DNA of 57,496 bases from Lysobacter_F sp035645555 (GCA_035645555.1 DASQMI010000064.1:1-57496), one strand, 5' to 3'. Shown: positions 29,983-39,223, counted from the first letter of the stretch. Numbers and translations: made by a program. Notes: generated from the letters alone by a model not told the origin.

Positions 29983-30408
29983 TCAGCGTTCACAGTACGA
30001 GGGCATGAAGCGCGCATCCAGTCCGCTGCATTCCCAATAGAGGCTGCCACCGCCATCGACCGCCTGAAGCACCAGCGTTTCGCCGGCGATGCGTGCGTTG
30101 GCGCCTTCGCCGAACTGCACGTCGATGCTGCCGTCCGGGTTGACGGTGACCGACTCGACGTAGTCACCCCTGATCTGCTCGGGCTCGGCCATGCCCGCCG
30201 CCTCGTTGTTCGCCGGGAACGCGCCGCGGTCGCTGTGGTACGTGGCGACCGCCTCCCGTGCAGCCGTGGCCAGGCTGAAGCCCTCCGCGACCTGGGTGCG
30301 GGTCACGTAGTCCTGGTAGGCCGGCAGCGCGATGGCGGCCAGGATCGCGATGATCGCGACCACCACCATCAGCTCGATCAGCGTGAAACCTGCTTGGTGC
30401 GTCTTCAT
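29983..30408 (-). CDS. pilA: Type IV major-type pilin (downstream copy)
   Basis: This type IVa prepilin has 141 residues. The leader is 7 residues (Lys2 to Gly7) followed by Phe8, with the essential Glu at mature position 5, then a hydrophobic alpha helix. The C-terminal disulfide loop is bounded by Cys127 and Cys139. The ATG at 30408 is set by the leader peptide and a GGGAGGGGG ribosome-binding site. A near-perfect sigma-54 promoter lies about 35 nt upstream, so it has its own promoter despite following another pilin gene. Processing by PilD is expected. Confidence 0.95.
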   Translation of the reverse strand: MKTHQAGFTLIELMVVVAIIAILAAIALPAYQDYVTRTQVAEGFSLATAAREAVATYHSDRGAFPANNEAAGMAEPEQIRGDYVESVTVNPDGSIDVQFGEGANARIAGETLVLQAVDGGGSLYWECSGLDARFMPSYCER

Positions 30409-30440
30409 GCCCCCTCCCGGGCGGGCGCCTGCCGTACACC

Positions 30441-30457
30441 AAGCAAATCGCGTGCCA
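30441..30457 (-). promoter_or_regulatory. Sigma-54 promoter of the downstream pilin gene
   Basis: On the minus strand, TGGCACG, 4 nt, then TTGCTT matches the RpoN -24/-12 consensus, with GG and GC exactly 10 nt apart. The start site would be near 30431, 23 nt before the pilin ATG. The first T of the -24 element is the last base of the preceding terminator's T-run. Confidence 0.9.
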
Positions 30458-30486
30458 AAAAAAAACCCCGGGGGCGAGCCCCGGGG
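30457..30486 (-). terminator. Strong intrinsic terminator after the upstream pilin gene
   Basis: Read on the minus strand, two copies of CCCCGGGG (30486-30479 and 30473-30466) form an 8-bp stem around a 5-nt loop, followed by nine Ts (30465-30457). It lies 23 nt after the stop of the upstream pilin gene and ends inside the -24 element of the next promoter. Confidence 0.93.
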
Positions 30487-30508
30487 CTTGCGTGCCAGAT
30501 TACTGCTA

Positions 30509-30970
30509 TTAGTCGGCCGGAGGCGCTTCGGCAGCGGCCTCACGGCAGGAGCTCGGCAGGTACTTCGGATCCACCGAGCCGCCGCACTGCCAGATCACGG
30601 AGCCAGCGTCGTCGTCACCGAACGTGGGCTCTAGGGTCAACGTCTCGCCCGCGATCTTGGAGCTGACGCCCTCTTCCTTGAACGTGGCCGTGATCACGCC
30701 ATCTTCCACAGTCACGTTATCGACGTACTTCCCCGTGATGTCGTCTGGGTCAGCAAGACCGGCAGCATCGTTGTCGGCCGGAGCTTCGCCGCGGTCGGCG
30801 TAATACTCGGCCACCGCGGTCTTGGCGCCGGACGCCAGGCTCATCGCCTCGGAAACCTGCGAGCGGGCGACGTAGTCCTGGTAGGCCGGCAGCGCGATCG
30901 CGGCCAGGATGGCGATGATCGCCACGACGATCATCAGTTCGATCAGAGTGAAGCCCTGCTGCTTCTTCAT
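30509..30970 (-). CDS. pilA: Type IV major-type pilin (upstream copy)
   Basis: This second type IVa prepilin has 153 residues. The leader is 6 residues ending in Gly6 before Phe7, with Glu at mature position 5, and the N-terminal 35 residues are almost identical to the neighbouring pilin. The globular domain is more acidic, and Cys129 and Cys142 bound the disulfide loop, followed by an 11-residue Ala/Glu/Pro tail that the other copy lacks. AGGGGAA precedes the ATG. It has its own sigma-54 promoter and terminator, so the two pilins can be expressed separately. Confidence 0.95.
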   Translation of the reverse strand: MKKQQGFTLIELMIVVAIIAILAAIALPAYQDYVARSQVSEAMSLASGAKTAVAEYYADRGEAPADNDAAGLADPDDITGKYVDNVTVEDGVITATFKEEGVSSKIAGETLTLEPTFGDDDAGSVIWQCGGSVDPKYLPSSCREAAAEAPPAD

Positions 30971-31072
30971 GGTGGTTCCCCTAGGAGTGTTGAACATCGA
31001 CGTGCCCGCCGGCCTGGATGGACCGAGGCCCGTTGGGCGCCCGTGCCAGCAAGCACGCGCACCCCATGCTAC

Positions 31073-31087
31073 GCACAAGCCGTGCCA
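31073..31087 (-). promoter_or_regulatory. Sigma-54 promoter of the upstream pilin gene
   Basis: On the minus strand, TGGCACG followed by GCTTGTGC keeps the invariant GG-N10-GC spacing of an RpoN promoter, with a weaker -12 element than the neighbouring one. Transcription would start near 31061, giving a leader of about 90 nt. Confidence 0.75.
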
Positions 31088-31121
31088 AAAGGAAAACGGT
31101 GGTGGGTGGCGCGCTCGCGAG

Positions 31122-31189
31122 TTGACGGATGTCACGACATGACGCGATGACCGGGGGCGGCGCGCACGCTTGTGACCTTGCGCGTCACA
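31122..31189 (-). promoter_or_regulatory. Candidate PilR-binding region
   Basis: ATGTC-AC-GACAT at 31129-31140 is an inverted repeat centred about 74 bp upstream of the predicted pilin start site, flanked by further TGAC/GTCA cores (near 31123, 31139 and 31148). A second inverted repeat, TGTGAC-N7-GTCACA, lies at 31171-31189. PilR sites elsewhere contain TGTC cores at this distance from a sigma-54 promoter. Assignment is by position and resemblance only. Confidence 0.5.
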
Positions 31190-31339
31190 TTTGGACAGGT
31201 CAGCAAAAGGAGCGGGCTGGGAGAAAGGCCTTGCGCCGCGCTCGTTGTGCGCACGCACGGGGGCGGGGCAAGGCAAGTGGAAATACGAGTGCCGGTCGCG
31301 CGCGACGTGAGCCGAAACAAAGCAGCGCCGTCGTGGGCG

Positions 31340-32770
31340 CTACTCGATGCCGAGCTTCTTCAGCTTGTAGCGCAGCGCGCGGAACGTGATGCCGAGCGCC
31401 GCCGCGGTCTTGGTCTTGTTGTAGCGGTTTTCCTGCAGCGCCTGCATGATCGCCGCGCGCTCGATCTCTTCGATGAAGCTCGGCAGCGCATTGGTGCCGG
31501 TGTCGCGCGGGCTGAGCGTGCGCGGATCGATCGCGCCCGGCTTGAGTGCGGTATGCGTCGGTGGCGACGGCGCGGCGGTGGGCAGCGGCGCCATTGGGCG
31601 CGGCAGGCGCAGATCGGCGGCGGTGAGTTCGCTGCCGTCGGACAGCGCCATCGCGCGTTCGAGCACGTTCTCAAGCTCGCGCACGTTGCCCGGGAACGGG
31701 TATTCGCGCAGCGCGGCCAGTGCGTCCTCGCCCAGCCGCGGGACCGGCCGGCCCTGCTGACCGGCGAGCCGCTCCAGGATGCGCTCGGACAGGCCGGCGA
31801 GGTCCTCCTGGCGGTCGCGCAGCGGCGGCACGCGCAGTTCGATCACGTTGATGCGGTAGTACAGGTCCTGGCGGAAGCGGCCTTCGGCCACTAGCGCGGC
31901 CAAGTCCTTGTGGGTGGCCGACAGGATGCGCACGTCCACCGGCACTTCGCTGTTCGCGCCGACCGGGCGTATGGATTTCTCCTGGATCGCGCGCAGCAGT
32001 TTGACCTGCATCGGCAGCGGCAGCTCGGCGACCTCGTCGAGGAACAGCGTGCCGCCATCGGCGGCCTGGAACAGACCGGGCTTGTCGGCGTGCGCGCCGG
32101 TGAAGCTGCCTTTCTTGTGGCCGAAGAACTCGCTCTCCATCAGCTCCGCCGGGATCGCGCCACAGTTGACCGGCACGAACGGGCCCTTCGCGCGCGGGCC
32201 TTCGTTGTGGATGGTGCGCGCGACCAGCTCCTTGCCGACGCCGGATTCGCCGGCGATGTACACCGGCGCCTGGCTGCGCGCGACCTTGGCAATGGTGTCG
32301 CGCAGCACGGTCATCGCCGGCGAGCGACCGTACAGACGGTCGGCGACGTCGTCGCTGCCGCTGCCGCTGCCGCTGCTGCGTCGCGCGCGGTGCAGGTCGA
32401 GCGCATGCCGCACCAGATCGCGCAGCACGTTCAGGTCGACCGGCTTGGCGACGAAGTCGAACGCGCCGGCCTTCAGCGCCTCCACCGCGGCTTCCATGTT
32501 GCCGAACGCGGTGATCATCGCCACCGGCGTGTTCGGGTGGCGCGCGCTGATCTCGGCGACCAGCTCGATACCGGAGCCGTCGGGCAGGCGCATGTCGGTC
32601 AGGCACAGCGCATAGCGCTCGCGGCCGAGATGGCCGCGTGCCTCGGCGAGGCTGGACGCGGTGTCGCAACGCAGTCCCATCCGCCCGAGCGCCATCACCA
32701 GCAGCTCGCGGATGTCGCGTTCGTCGTCGACGATCAAGGCGCTGTGCTGCGCGCCGGTGTGCTGAGCCAT
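31340..32770 (-). CDS. pilR: Sigma-54-dependent response regulator PilR
   Basis: PilR activates sigma-54 transcription of pilin genes. The 476-residue protein has a receiver domain with Asp15/Asp16, phospho-acceptor Asp59 and Lys109; a Gly-Ser linker at 132-140; an AAA+ domain with Walker A Gly174-x5-Lys180 and the sigma-54 contact loop Gly221-Ser-Phe-Thr-Gly-Ala226 (usually GAFTGA); and a C-terminal Fis-type helix-turn-helix (about 440-476). Two pilin promoters of the matching class lie directly next door. The gene ends a pilS-pilR pair on the minus strand. Confidence 0.97.
   Translation of the reverse strand: MAQHTGAQHSALIVDDERDIRELLVMALGRMGLRCDTASSLAEARGHLGRERYALCLTDMRLPDGSGIELVAEISARHPNTPVAMITAFGNMEAAVEALKAGAFDFVAKPVDLNVLRDLVRHALDLHRARRSSGSGSGSDDVADRLYGRSPAMTVLRDTIAKVARSQAPVYIAGESGVGKELVARTIHNEGPRAKGPFVPVNCGAIPAELMESEFFGHKKGSFTGAHADKPGLFQAADGGTLFLDEVAELPLPMQVKLLRAIQEKSIRPVGANSEVPVDVRILSATHKDLAALVAEGRFRQDLYYRINVIELRVPPLRDRQEDLAGLSERILERLAGQQGRPVPRLGEDALAALREYPFPGNVRELENVLERAMALSDGSELTAADLRLPRPMAPLPTAAPSPPTHTALKPGAIDPRTLSPRDTGTNALPSFIEEIERAAIMQALQENRYNKTKTAAALGITFRALRYKLKKLGIE
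32354..32371 (+). repeat. Hexanucleotide microrepeat inside pilR
   Basis: GCTGCC is repeated three times in tandem, followed by GCTGCT. On the coding strand it encodes the Gly-Ser repeat linking the PilR receiver to its ATPase domain. A change in copy number would lengthen or shorten the linker by two residues per unit without a frameshift. Confidence 0.8.
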
Positions 32771-32833
32771 GCGGTCCTTCTCCCCTGCGGCCGACGATAG
32801 CTCAGGCGCGACGGCCGGCCAAGCGCGACCGGA

Positions 32834-34462
32834 TCAGCCCGTGACGGCCAGCGCGCTCGCCGACGACAGCCGCAGGCGAAAGCAGCCGCCGGCGATATTG
32901 GACGGCACGTAGTCGAGGCTCGCCTGGTTGGCGCGGCACAGCTCGCGTGCGATGTACAGGCCGAGCCCGGTGCCATGCCCGGAGGTGGTGAAGAACGGCC
33001 GGAACAGCTGCGGGATCGCACTGTCGGCCACGCCCGGGCCGCGGTCGAGCACGTCGATCACCGGCGCGCCGAGCGGATCGCGACCGACCCGCACGCTGAC
33101 GTCCGCCGGCTCGCCCGGCTGGCGGCCGTAACGCAGCGCGTTGCTCACCAGCACGGTCAGCACCTGGTGCAGCTGGCGCGGATCGAACAGCGCGTCGATG
33201 CGCGCCCCCTCGTGTTCGGCGCGCACGCGGTCGTGCTCGAGCGGATGGATCGCGGCGAACTCCTGCACGAACTGTTCGACGAACGGCACCAGGTCGATGT
33301 GCTCCGGCTGCGCCGGCTCGCGGCGCGCCAGGCCGAGCACGTTCTCGACGATGTTGTTCATCCGCGTGCCCTGCTGGCGGACGATCTCGAGCAGGCGGCG
33401 GTCCTCGGTCGGAATCTCGCGCGATTCCTCCAGCAGTTGCACCGCGTAGTTGATCGCCGCCAGCGGATTGCGGATCTCGTGCGCGAGGCTCGCAGCGAAG
33501 CGGCCGAGCGTGGCGAGCGTGATCGACTCGGCGCGGCGCGACACCAGCGATGCGTCGTCGAGGAACACCAGCACCTGGTCGCTGCCGGCGAGCAGGCGCG
33601 CGAAGCGCGGCACCACCTCGGGGAGGTCGGGTGCGAGCTTCAGCGGGGTCTCGTCGAGCGCGCCGTCGACGCGCCAGCGCACCAGACGCCGCGACAACTC
33701 CGGCGCGGCCGCCGCGAGGTCGATCGGCAGCGCGTGCGCCTCGTGGCCGCGGCGCTCGCCGCCATCGCCGAGCAGCAGCATCGCCGCCTCGTTGGCCAGC
33801 CGCACGTGGGAACGGCCATCCACCACCAGCACGCCGGTGCGCAGCCGCCGCAGGATCAGCTCGTTGACCTCGGCGAGGTTGGCCGCCTCGGCGCTGCGGC
33901 GCTCGGCCAGGTCCTGGCTGGCGCGCATCTCGCGGCCGACGAAGCTGGTCAGCAACGCGGTGGCGACGTAGACCAGCCCGAACATCGCCGGTTCCGCGAT
34001 CGAACGCGTGCTGCCCGGGAACGCCCACGCCGACCACAGGTAGTCGCCGAGCAGGATCGCCGCGGCGGCCAGCGCCGCCGCGATGCCCTGCCGCAGCGGC
34101 ATCAGCAGCGCCGCGGCGGCGACGTTGAACAGCAGCATGACCAGAATGCTGGTGGCCGCGCCCGGCAACGCATGCACTGCAACCGCCGCGGCGGCGAGGT
34201 CGGCGCTGATGCCGACCGCGGCGTGGATGGCGACCTTGCCGTGGCGGCCGAGTGCGAACAGCACCAGCGCCACCACCAGGTAGGCGACCGCGGTGGTCGC
34301 GGCCAGCAGCGGGTAACGGGGTGCCTCGGCGAAATAGCGCACCGGGCCGAACACCAGCAGCGCCAGCAGCGACGCCTCGAGCAGCCGGTACAGGGTGAAG
34401 AAGTGCAGCTCGCGCCGCAGGGCGGAGCTGGGCGTGGCCACGGCGGTGGGCGTCGACGACAC
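32834..34462 (-). CDS. pilS: Sensor histidine kinase PilS
   Basis: PilS is the membrane kinase partner of PilR. The 542-residue protein has about six membrane segments (roughly residues 25-190), a PAS-like linker, the H-box (SLAHEIRNPLAAI) with the phospho-accepting His, an N-box in VSNALRYG, and the G-box GHGTGLGLYIA. The start is uncertain. A longer frame continues upstream into sucC, but GTG 34462 gives a normal N-terminus and avoids that overlap. A TATACT hexamer ends exactly 6 nt before this GTG and no ribosome-binding site is present, suggesting a leaderless start. Confidence 0.9.
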   Translation of the reverse strand: MSSTPTAVATPSSALRRELHFFTLYRLLEASLLALLVFGPVRYFAEAPRYPLLAATTAVAYLVVALVLFALGRHGKVAIHAAVGISADLAAAAVAVHALPGAATSILVMLLFNVAAAALLMPLRQGIAAALAAAAILLGDYLWSAWAFPGSTRSIAEPAMFGLVYVATALLTSFVGREMRASQDLAERRSAEAANLAEVNELILRRLRTGVLVVDGRSHVRLANEAAMLLLGDGGERRGHEAHALPIDLAAAAPELSRRLVRWRVDGALDETPLKLAPDLPEVVPRFARLLAGSDQVLVFLDDASLVSRRAESITLATLGRFAASLAHEIRNPLAAINYAVQLLEESREIPTEDRRLLEIVRQQGTRMNNIVENVLGLARREPAQPEHIDLVPFVEQFVQEFAAIHPLEHDRVRAEHEGARIDALFDPRQLHQVLTVLVSNALRYGRQPGEPADVSVRVGRDPLGAPVIDVLDRGPGVADSAIPQLFRPFFTTSGHGTGLGLYIARELCRANQASLDYVPSNIAGGCFRLRLSSASALAVTG

Positions 34463-34468
34463 GCGGCG

Positions 34469-34474
34469 AGTATA
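34469..34474 (-). promoter_or_regulatory. -10 box directly before pilS (leaderless start candidate)
   Basis: TATACT on the minus strand ends 6 nt before the pilS GTG. It is a close match to the sigma-70 -10 consensus; no clear -35 box is seen at 17 nt. Confidence 0.45.
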
Positions 34475-34493
34475 GGCGGGCGGAACCGCGGTT

Positions 34494-34522
34494 TTGCCCG
34501 GCCCGGCGCGATCGGCGACAAT
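34494..34522 (+). promoter_or_regulatory. Candidate sucC promoter
   Basis: TTGCCC at 34494-34499, a 17-nt spacer, and GACAAT at 34517-34522 form a sigma-70-like pair. The start site would be near 34529, giving a leader of about 56 nt. It lies back to back with the pilS -10 box in the 122-nt divergent gap. Confidence 0.55.
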
Positions 34523-34584
34523 GGCGGGCTCATGCGCCGGCCCGGTCGCGGCGGCGCTTCCCGGTTCACTCCCCTCGGTGACGC

Positions 34585-35751
34585 ATGAATTTCCACGAAT
34601 ATCAGGCAAAGCAGCTGTTTGCCGACTACGGCATCGCGGTGCCGGTTGGCCGCGTGGCCCGCACGCCCGAAGAAGCGGTCGACGCGGCCAAGGCGATCGG
34701 CGGCGATTTCTGGGTGGTCAAGGCGCAGATCCATGCCGGCGGCCGCGGCAAGGCCGGCGGCGTCAAGCTCGCCAAGACGCTGGACGAGGTGCGCGAGTAC
34801 GCCCAGGCCATGCTCGGCACGCGGATGAGCACCTACCAGACCGCGGGCGTCGCGCTGCCGGTCGACACCGTGCTGGTGACGCAGGCCACCGACATCGCCA
34901 AGGAGCTGTACCTGTCGGTGCTGGTGGACCGCTCCAGCAAGGCGATCACGTTCATCGCCTCCGCCGAGGGCGGCGTCGAGATCGAGAAGGTCGCCGAGGA
35001 GAATCCGGAAGCCATCCAGACGCTGCACGTCAACTACGTGCAGGGGCTGCAGCCGTTCCAGTGCCGGCAGCTGGGTTTCGCGATGGGGCTCAACGCCAAG
35101 CAGGTCGGCCAGCTGACCAAGATCATGCTGGGCCTGTACCGGCTGTTCAACGAGAAGGACCTGTCGCTGGTCGAGCTCAATCCGCTCGCGATCATGACCA
35201 ACGGCGACCTCGCCGTGCTCGACGGCAAGATCAACTCCGACGACAACGCGTCGTTCCGCCACCCGGAGCTGGTCGCCATGCGCGACATCCGCCAGGAGGA
35301 CGAGACCGAGGTCAAGGCCAGCCAGCACGACCTCAATTACGTGACCATGGACGGCAACATCGGCTGCATGGTCAACGGCGCGGGCCTGGCGATGGCGACG
35401 ATGGACGTCATCAAGCTCAATGGCGGCGAGCCGGCGAACTTCCTCGACGTCGGCGGCGGTGCGACGAAGGAACGCGTCACCGAGGCGTTCAAGCTGATCC
35501 TGTCCTCGGACAAGGTGAAGGCGATCTTCGTCAACATCTTCGGCGGCATCGTCCGCTGCGACATGATCGCCGAGGGCATCATCGCGGCGGTCAAGGAAGT
35601 CGACGTCAAGGTGCCGGTGATCGTGCGCCTGGAAGGCACCAACGTCGAAGCCGGCAAGGAACTGCTGAAGAACTCCGGCCTGGCGATCACGCCGGCCGAC
35701 GACATCAACGACGGTGCCAAGAAGGCGGTCGCCGCCGTGGCCGGGAAGTGA
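34585..35751 (+). CDS. sucC: Succinyl-CoA synthetase beta subunit
   Basis: SucC forms, with SucD, the TCA-cycle enzyme that interconverts succinyl-CoA and succinate with nucleotide synthesis. The 388-residue ATP-grasp protein has the family N-terminus (MNFHEYQAKQLF), the nucleotide-binding QIHAGGRGKAGGV segment, the magnesium-site ELNPLAI, and the FLDVGGGAT and NIFGGIVRCD blocks that face the alpha subunit. It is followed 14 nt later by sucD. The preceding gap is shared with divergent pilS; no 2-oxoglutarate dehydrogenase genes adjoin it. Confidence 0.97.
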   Translation: MNFHEYQAKQLFADYGIAVPVGRVARTPEEAVDAAKAIGGDFWVVKAQIHAGGRGKAGGVKLAKTLDEVREYAQAMLGTRMSTYQTAGVALPVDTVLVTQATDIAKELYLSVLVDRSSKAITFIASAEGGVEIEKVAEENPEAIQTLHVNYVQGLQPFQCRQLGFAMGLNAKQVGQLTKIMLGLYRLFNEKDLSLVELNPLAIMTNGDLAVLDGKINSDDNASFRHPELVAMRDIRQEDETEVKASQHDLNYVTMDGNIGCMVNGAGLAMATMDVIKLNGGEPANFLDVGGGATKERVTEAFKLILSSDKVKAIFVNIFGGIVRCDMIAEGIIAAVKEVDVKVPVIVRLEGTNVEAGKELLKNSGLAITPADDINDGAKKAVAAVAGK

Positions 35752-35765
35752 GGCAGGACTGAGCC

Positions 35766-36641
<876 letters not shown>

Positions 36642-36664
36642 CGGCCGAACAATCCGCCAGAGTT

Positions 36665-36694
36665 CGAAAAGGCCGCCTTCGGGCGGCCTTTTCG
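36665..36694 (+). terminator. Intrinsic terminator after sucD
   Basis: A perfect 13-bp stem (36665-36677 with 36682-36694) closes on a TTCG tetraloop, and the 3' arm includes TTTTC. The symmetric A and T tracts mean it could work in both directions, though no minus-strand gene reads into it. Confidence 0.92.
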
Positions 36695-36739
36695 ATGGTG
36701 CCCGTACAATCGGCGTCCGTTTTTCGCCGCAGACCGCCC

Positions 36740-38374
36740 ATGTCGAGGACGCTTCGGATCGCGTTGGCCCAGTTCGACTTCCCGGTCGGGGCGGTGCACG
36801 CCAATGCCGAGCGCATCGCCGCGCTGATCGGCGAGGCACGCGACGAGCACGGCGCGGATGTGGTGGTGTTTCCGGAGCTGGCGCTGAGCGGCTACCCGCC
36901 CGAGGACCTGCTGCTGCGACCGAGCTTCCTGGCCGACTGTGAGGCGGCGATGGCGCGCGTCGCCGAGGCCGCGCGCGGCATCGTCGCCGTGGTCGGTTGG
37001 CCGCAACCGGCCGGCCCGGTGGTCTACAACGCGGCGAGCGTGCTGCGCGACGGCCGCATCGAGCGCACCTACCGCAAGCGCGAGCTGCCCAATTACGCGG
37101 TGTTCGACGAACGCCGCTATTTCGCCCGTGACGAGGACGGCGCGCCGTGCGTGTTCGAGGTCGACGGCGTGGCGATCGGGCTGATCGTCTGCGAGGACCT
37201 GTGGTTTCCCGAACCGATCGCCGAGACGGTGGCCGCCGGCGCGCAGCTGGTGCTGGTGCCCAACGCTTCGCCGTTCGAGCACGACAAGCACGCCCAGCGC
37301 GATGCGCTGCTCGAGGAACGCGCGCGCGCCAACGGCGTCGGCATCGCCTACCTCAACCTGGTGGGCGCGCAGGACGCGCTGGTGTTCGACGGCGCCTCGG
37401 TGGCCGCCGACGGCGACGGGCGGGTGCATCCGGCCGCGGCGGCGTTCGTCGACCAGTGGCTGGTGGTCGATTACGACGCCGGCGCCCGACGTTTCCTGCC
37501 GCTGCAGTGGGCCCAGGACGGCGACGAGTCGCGCGAAGCGCTGACCTGGCGCGCGCTGGTGCGCGGCACGCGCGACTACTGCCGCAAGAACGGCTTCACC
37601 GACGTCTGGCTGGGACTTTCCGGCGGCATCGACTCCTCGCTGGTGCTCGCCGTCGCGGTCGATGCGCTGGGCGCCGAGCACGTCACCGCGGTGCGCCTGC
37701 CGTCGCGCTACACCGCCGATCTGTCCAACGATCTCGCCGCGGAGCAGTGCGCGCAGCAGGGCGTGCGCATGCTCACGCTGCCGATCGAGAAGCCGTTCCA
37801 GGGCTACCTGGACACGCTCGCCGCGACGTTTACCGGCCGCGATGCCGACGTCACCGAGGAGAACCTGCAGTCGCGCGTCCGCGGCGCCATGCTGATGGCG
37901 CTGGTCAACAAGTTCGGCGGCCTGCTGCTGACCACCGGCAACAAGAGCGAGTACGCGGTCGGCTACGCCACCATCTACGGCGACATGGCCGGTGGCTACG
38001 CACCGCTGAAGGACGTCTACAAGACCGAGGTCTACCGGCTGGCGCGCTGGCGCAACACGGTCGGCGACCCCGTGATTCCGCTCGGGGTGATCGAACGCGC
38101 GCCGTCGGCGGAACTGCGCGAGAACCAGAAGGATCAGGATTCGCTGCCGCCGTACGACGTGCTCGACGCGATCCTGTACCGCCACGTCGACCAGGAGCAG
38201 TCGGCCGCGGAGATCGTCGCCGCCGGTTTCGATGCCGCGACCGTGGAGCGCGTGCTGCGGCTGGTGCGGATCAGCGAATGGAAGCGGCACCAGGCCGCGC
38301 CGGGCCCCAAGGTCTCGCGGCGCGCGTTCGGGCGCGAGCGCCGCTATCCGATCAGCAACGGCTACCGCGCCTGA
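36740..38374 (+). CDS. nadE: Glutamine-dependent NAD+ synthetase
   Basis: This enzyme amidates deamido-NAD to NAD using ammonia released from glutamine. The 544-residue protein has two domains. The nitrilase-like glutaminase domain carries the triad Glu46, Lys113 and Cys151 (in IVCEDLWF); the C-terminal synthetase domain has the PP-loop SGGIDSS near residue 296 and the TGNKSEYAVGY block. The long, glutamine-using form makes a separate ammonia source unnecessary. A TACAAT hexamer at 36705-36710, just after the sucD terminator, is a possible -10 box. The stop is 3 nt from the stop of the convergent next gene. Confidence 0.96.
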   Translation: MSRTLRIALAQFDFPVGAVHANAERIAALIGEARDEHGADVVVFPELALSGYPPEDLLLRPSFLADCEAAMARVAEAARGIVAVVGWPQPAGPVVYNAASVLRDGRIERTYRKRELPNYAVFDERRYFARDEDGAPCVFEVDGVAIGLIVCEDLWFPEPIAETVAAGAQLVLVPNASPFEHDKHAQRDALLEERARANGVGIAYLNLVGAQDALVFDGASVAADGDGRVHPAAAAFVDQWLVVDYDAGARRFLPLQWAQDGDESREALTWRALVRGTRDYCRKNGFTDVWLGLSGGIDSSLVLAVAVDALGAEHVTAVRLPSRYTADLSNDLAAEQCAQQGVRMLTLPIEKPFQGYLDTLAATFTGRDADVTEENLQSRVRGAMLMALVNKFGGLLLTTGNKSEYAVGYATIYGDMAGGYAPLKDVYKTEVYRLARWRNTVGDPVIPLGVIERAPSAELRENQKDQDSLPPYDVLDAILYRHVDQEQSAAEIVAAGFDAATVERVLRLVRISEWKRHQAAPGPKVSRRAFGRERRYPISNGYRA

Positions 38375-38377
38375 GCC

Positions 38378-39223
38378 TCAGGCAATCGCCACCGCGCTGC
38401 CGCTGACCCGGATCTCCGGTCGGTCGCGGTCGATGTCGACCTCGATGAGGCTCGGCCGGCCCATGTCGACGCCCTGGTGGATGGTGATGCGTGCCGGCGG
38501 CGTCACCGCACCGAGCGCGCGCAGGTAGCCGCCGAACGCGGCGGCCGCCGCGCCGGTGGCCGGATCCTCGACCACGCCTCCGACCGGGAACGGGTTGCGC
38601 GCGTGGAACACGTGCGGCGAATCGCGCCAGACCAGGTCGACGGTGGTGAGGTCGGCGTCCAGCATCAGTGCCTTCAGCGCGTCGAAGTCGTAATCGAGCG
38701 CGGCCAGTCGAGCGCGGGTGGCGGCCGCCAGGATCAGATGGCGCGCGCCGGCGTAACCGATCCGCGGCGGCAGCTTGGGATCGAGCTCGGCGTGCGACCA
38801 GCCGAGCGCACGCAGCGCGCCGTCGAGCAGCGCCTCCGGCGCCTCCTCGACGTGCGGCGGCACGCTGGTCAGGGTGGCGCGCGCCTGCCCGTTCTCGATC
38901 CGCGTCTCCACTGGCACGGTGCCGGCGCGGATGTGGAACACGAGCGCGCCCGGGCCTTCGCGTTCGGCGAGCGCGACCGCCGCCGCCACCGTGGCGTGGC
39001 CGCAGAACGGCACCTCGGCGAGCGGGCTGAAGTAGCGCACGTCGTACTCGCGTTCCCGGCGCGGGGCCAGGAACACGGTTTCCGAATAGCCGAGCCCGGC
39101 GGCGATCGCCAGCCGCTGGCGGTCGTCGAGGGCGCCGGCGTCGAGCACGACCCCGGCCGGGTTGCCGCCTTCCGGACGGTCGGTGAACGCGGCATAGCGA
39201 AGGGCGGTATCGGAACGGGACAT
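38378..39223 (-). CDS. PhzF family isomerase-like protein
   Basis: The 281-residue protein has the two-lobed diaminopimelate-epimerase fold of the PhzF family. Visible family blocks are GGNPAGVVLD, GYSETVFL with the catalytic-position Glu48, FCGHATVAAA in the N-lobe, and VEDPATGAAAAAFGGYL in the C-lobe. No phenazine genes are nearby, so the substrate is unknown; most chromosomal PhzF proteins outside phenazine clusters are uncharacterised. GGAG lies upstream of the ATG at 39223. It appears monocistronic, convergent with nadE and separated from bamD by a terminator. Confidence 0.92.
   Translation of the reverse strand: MSRSDTALRYAAFTDRPEGGNPAGVVLDAGALDDRQRLAIAAGLGYSETVFLAPRREREYDVRYFSPLAEVPFCGHATVAAAVALAEREGPGALVFHIRAGTVPVETRIENGQARATLTSVPPHVEEAPEALLDGALRALGWSHAELDPKLPPRIGYAGARHLILAAATRARLAALDYDFDALKALMLDADLTTVDLVWRDSPHVFHARNPFPVGGVVEDPATGAAAAAFGGYLRALGAVTPPARITIHQGVDMGRPSLIEVDIDRDRPEIRVSGSAVAIA

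Larger units (their letters stand above)
30971..31339 (-). other. Pilin promoter region between the upstream pilA copy and pilR
   Basis: This 369-nt gene-free stretch holds the leader, the sigma-54 promoter and the probable activator sites of the upstream pilin gene (listed separately), plus the 3' side of pilR. No further gene was found; short frames crossing it have no recognisable features. No strong pilR terminator is visible. Confidence 0.7.

Noticed and set aside
31171..31189. CRP/Clp-binding site TGTGA...TCACA upstream of pilA
   Set aside because: The half-sites are separated by 9 nt, not the 6 nt required for CRP-type sites; kept only as an inverted repeat.
34463..34609. N-terminal extension of pilS into sucC
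   Set aside because: The extra 49 residues overlap the sucC start on the opposite strand, have no family similarity, and cross the sucC promoter.
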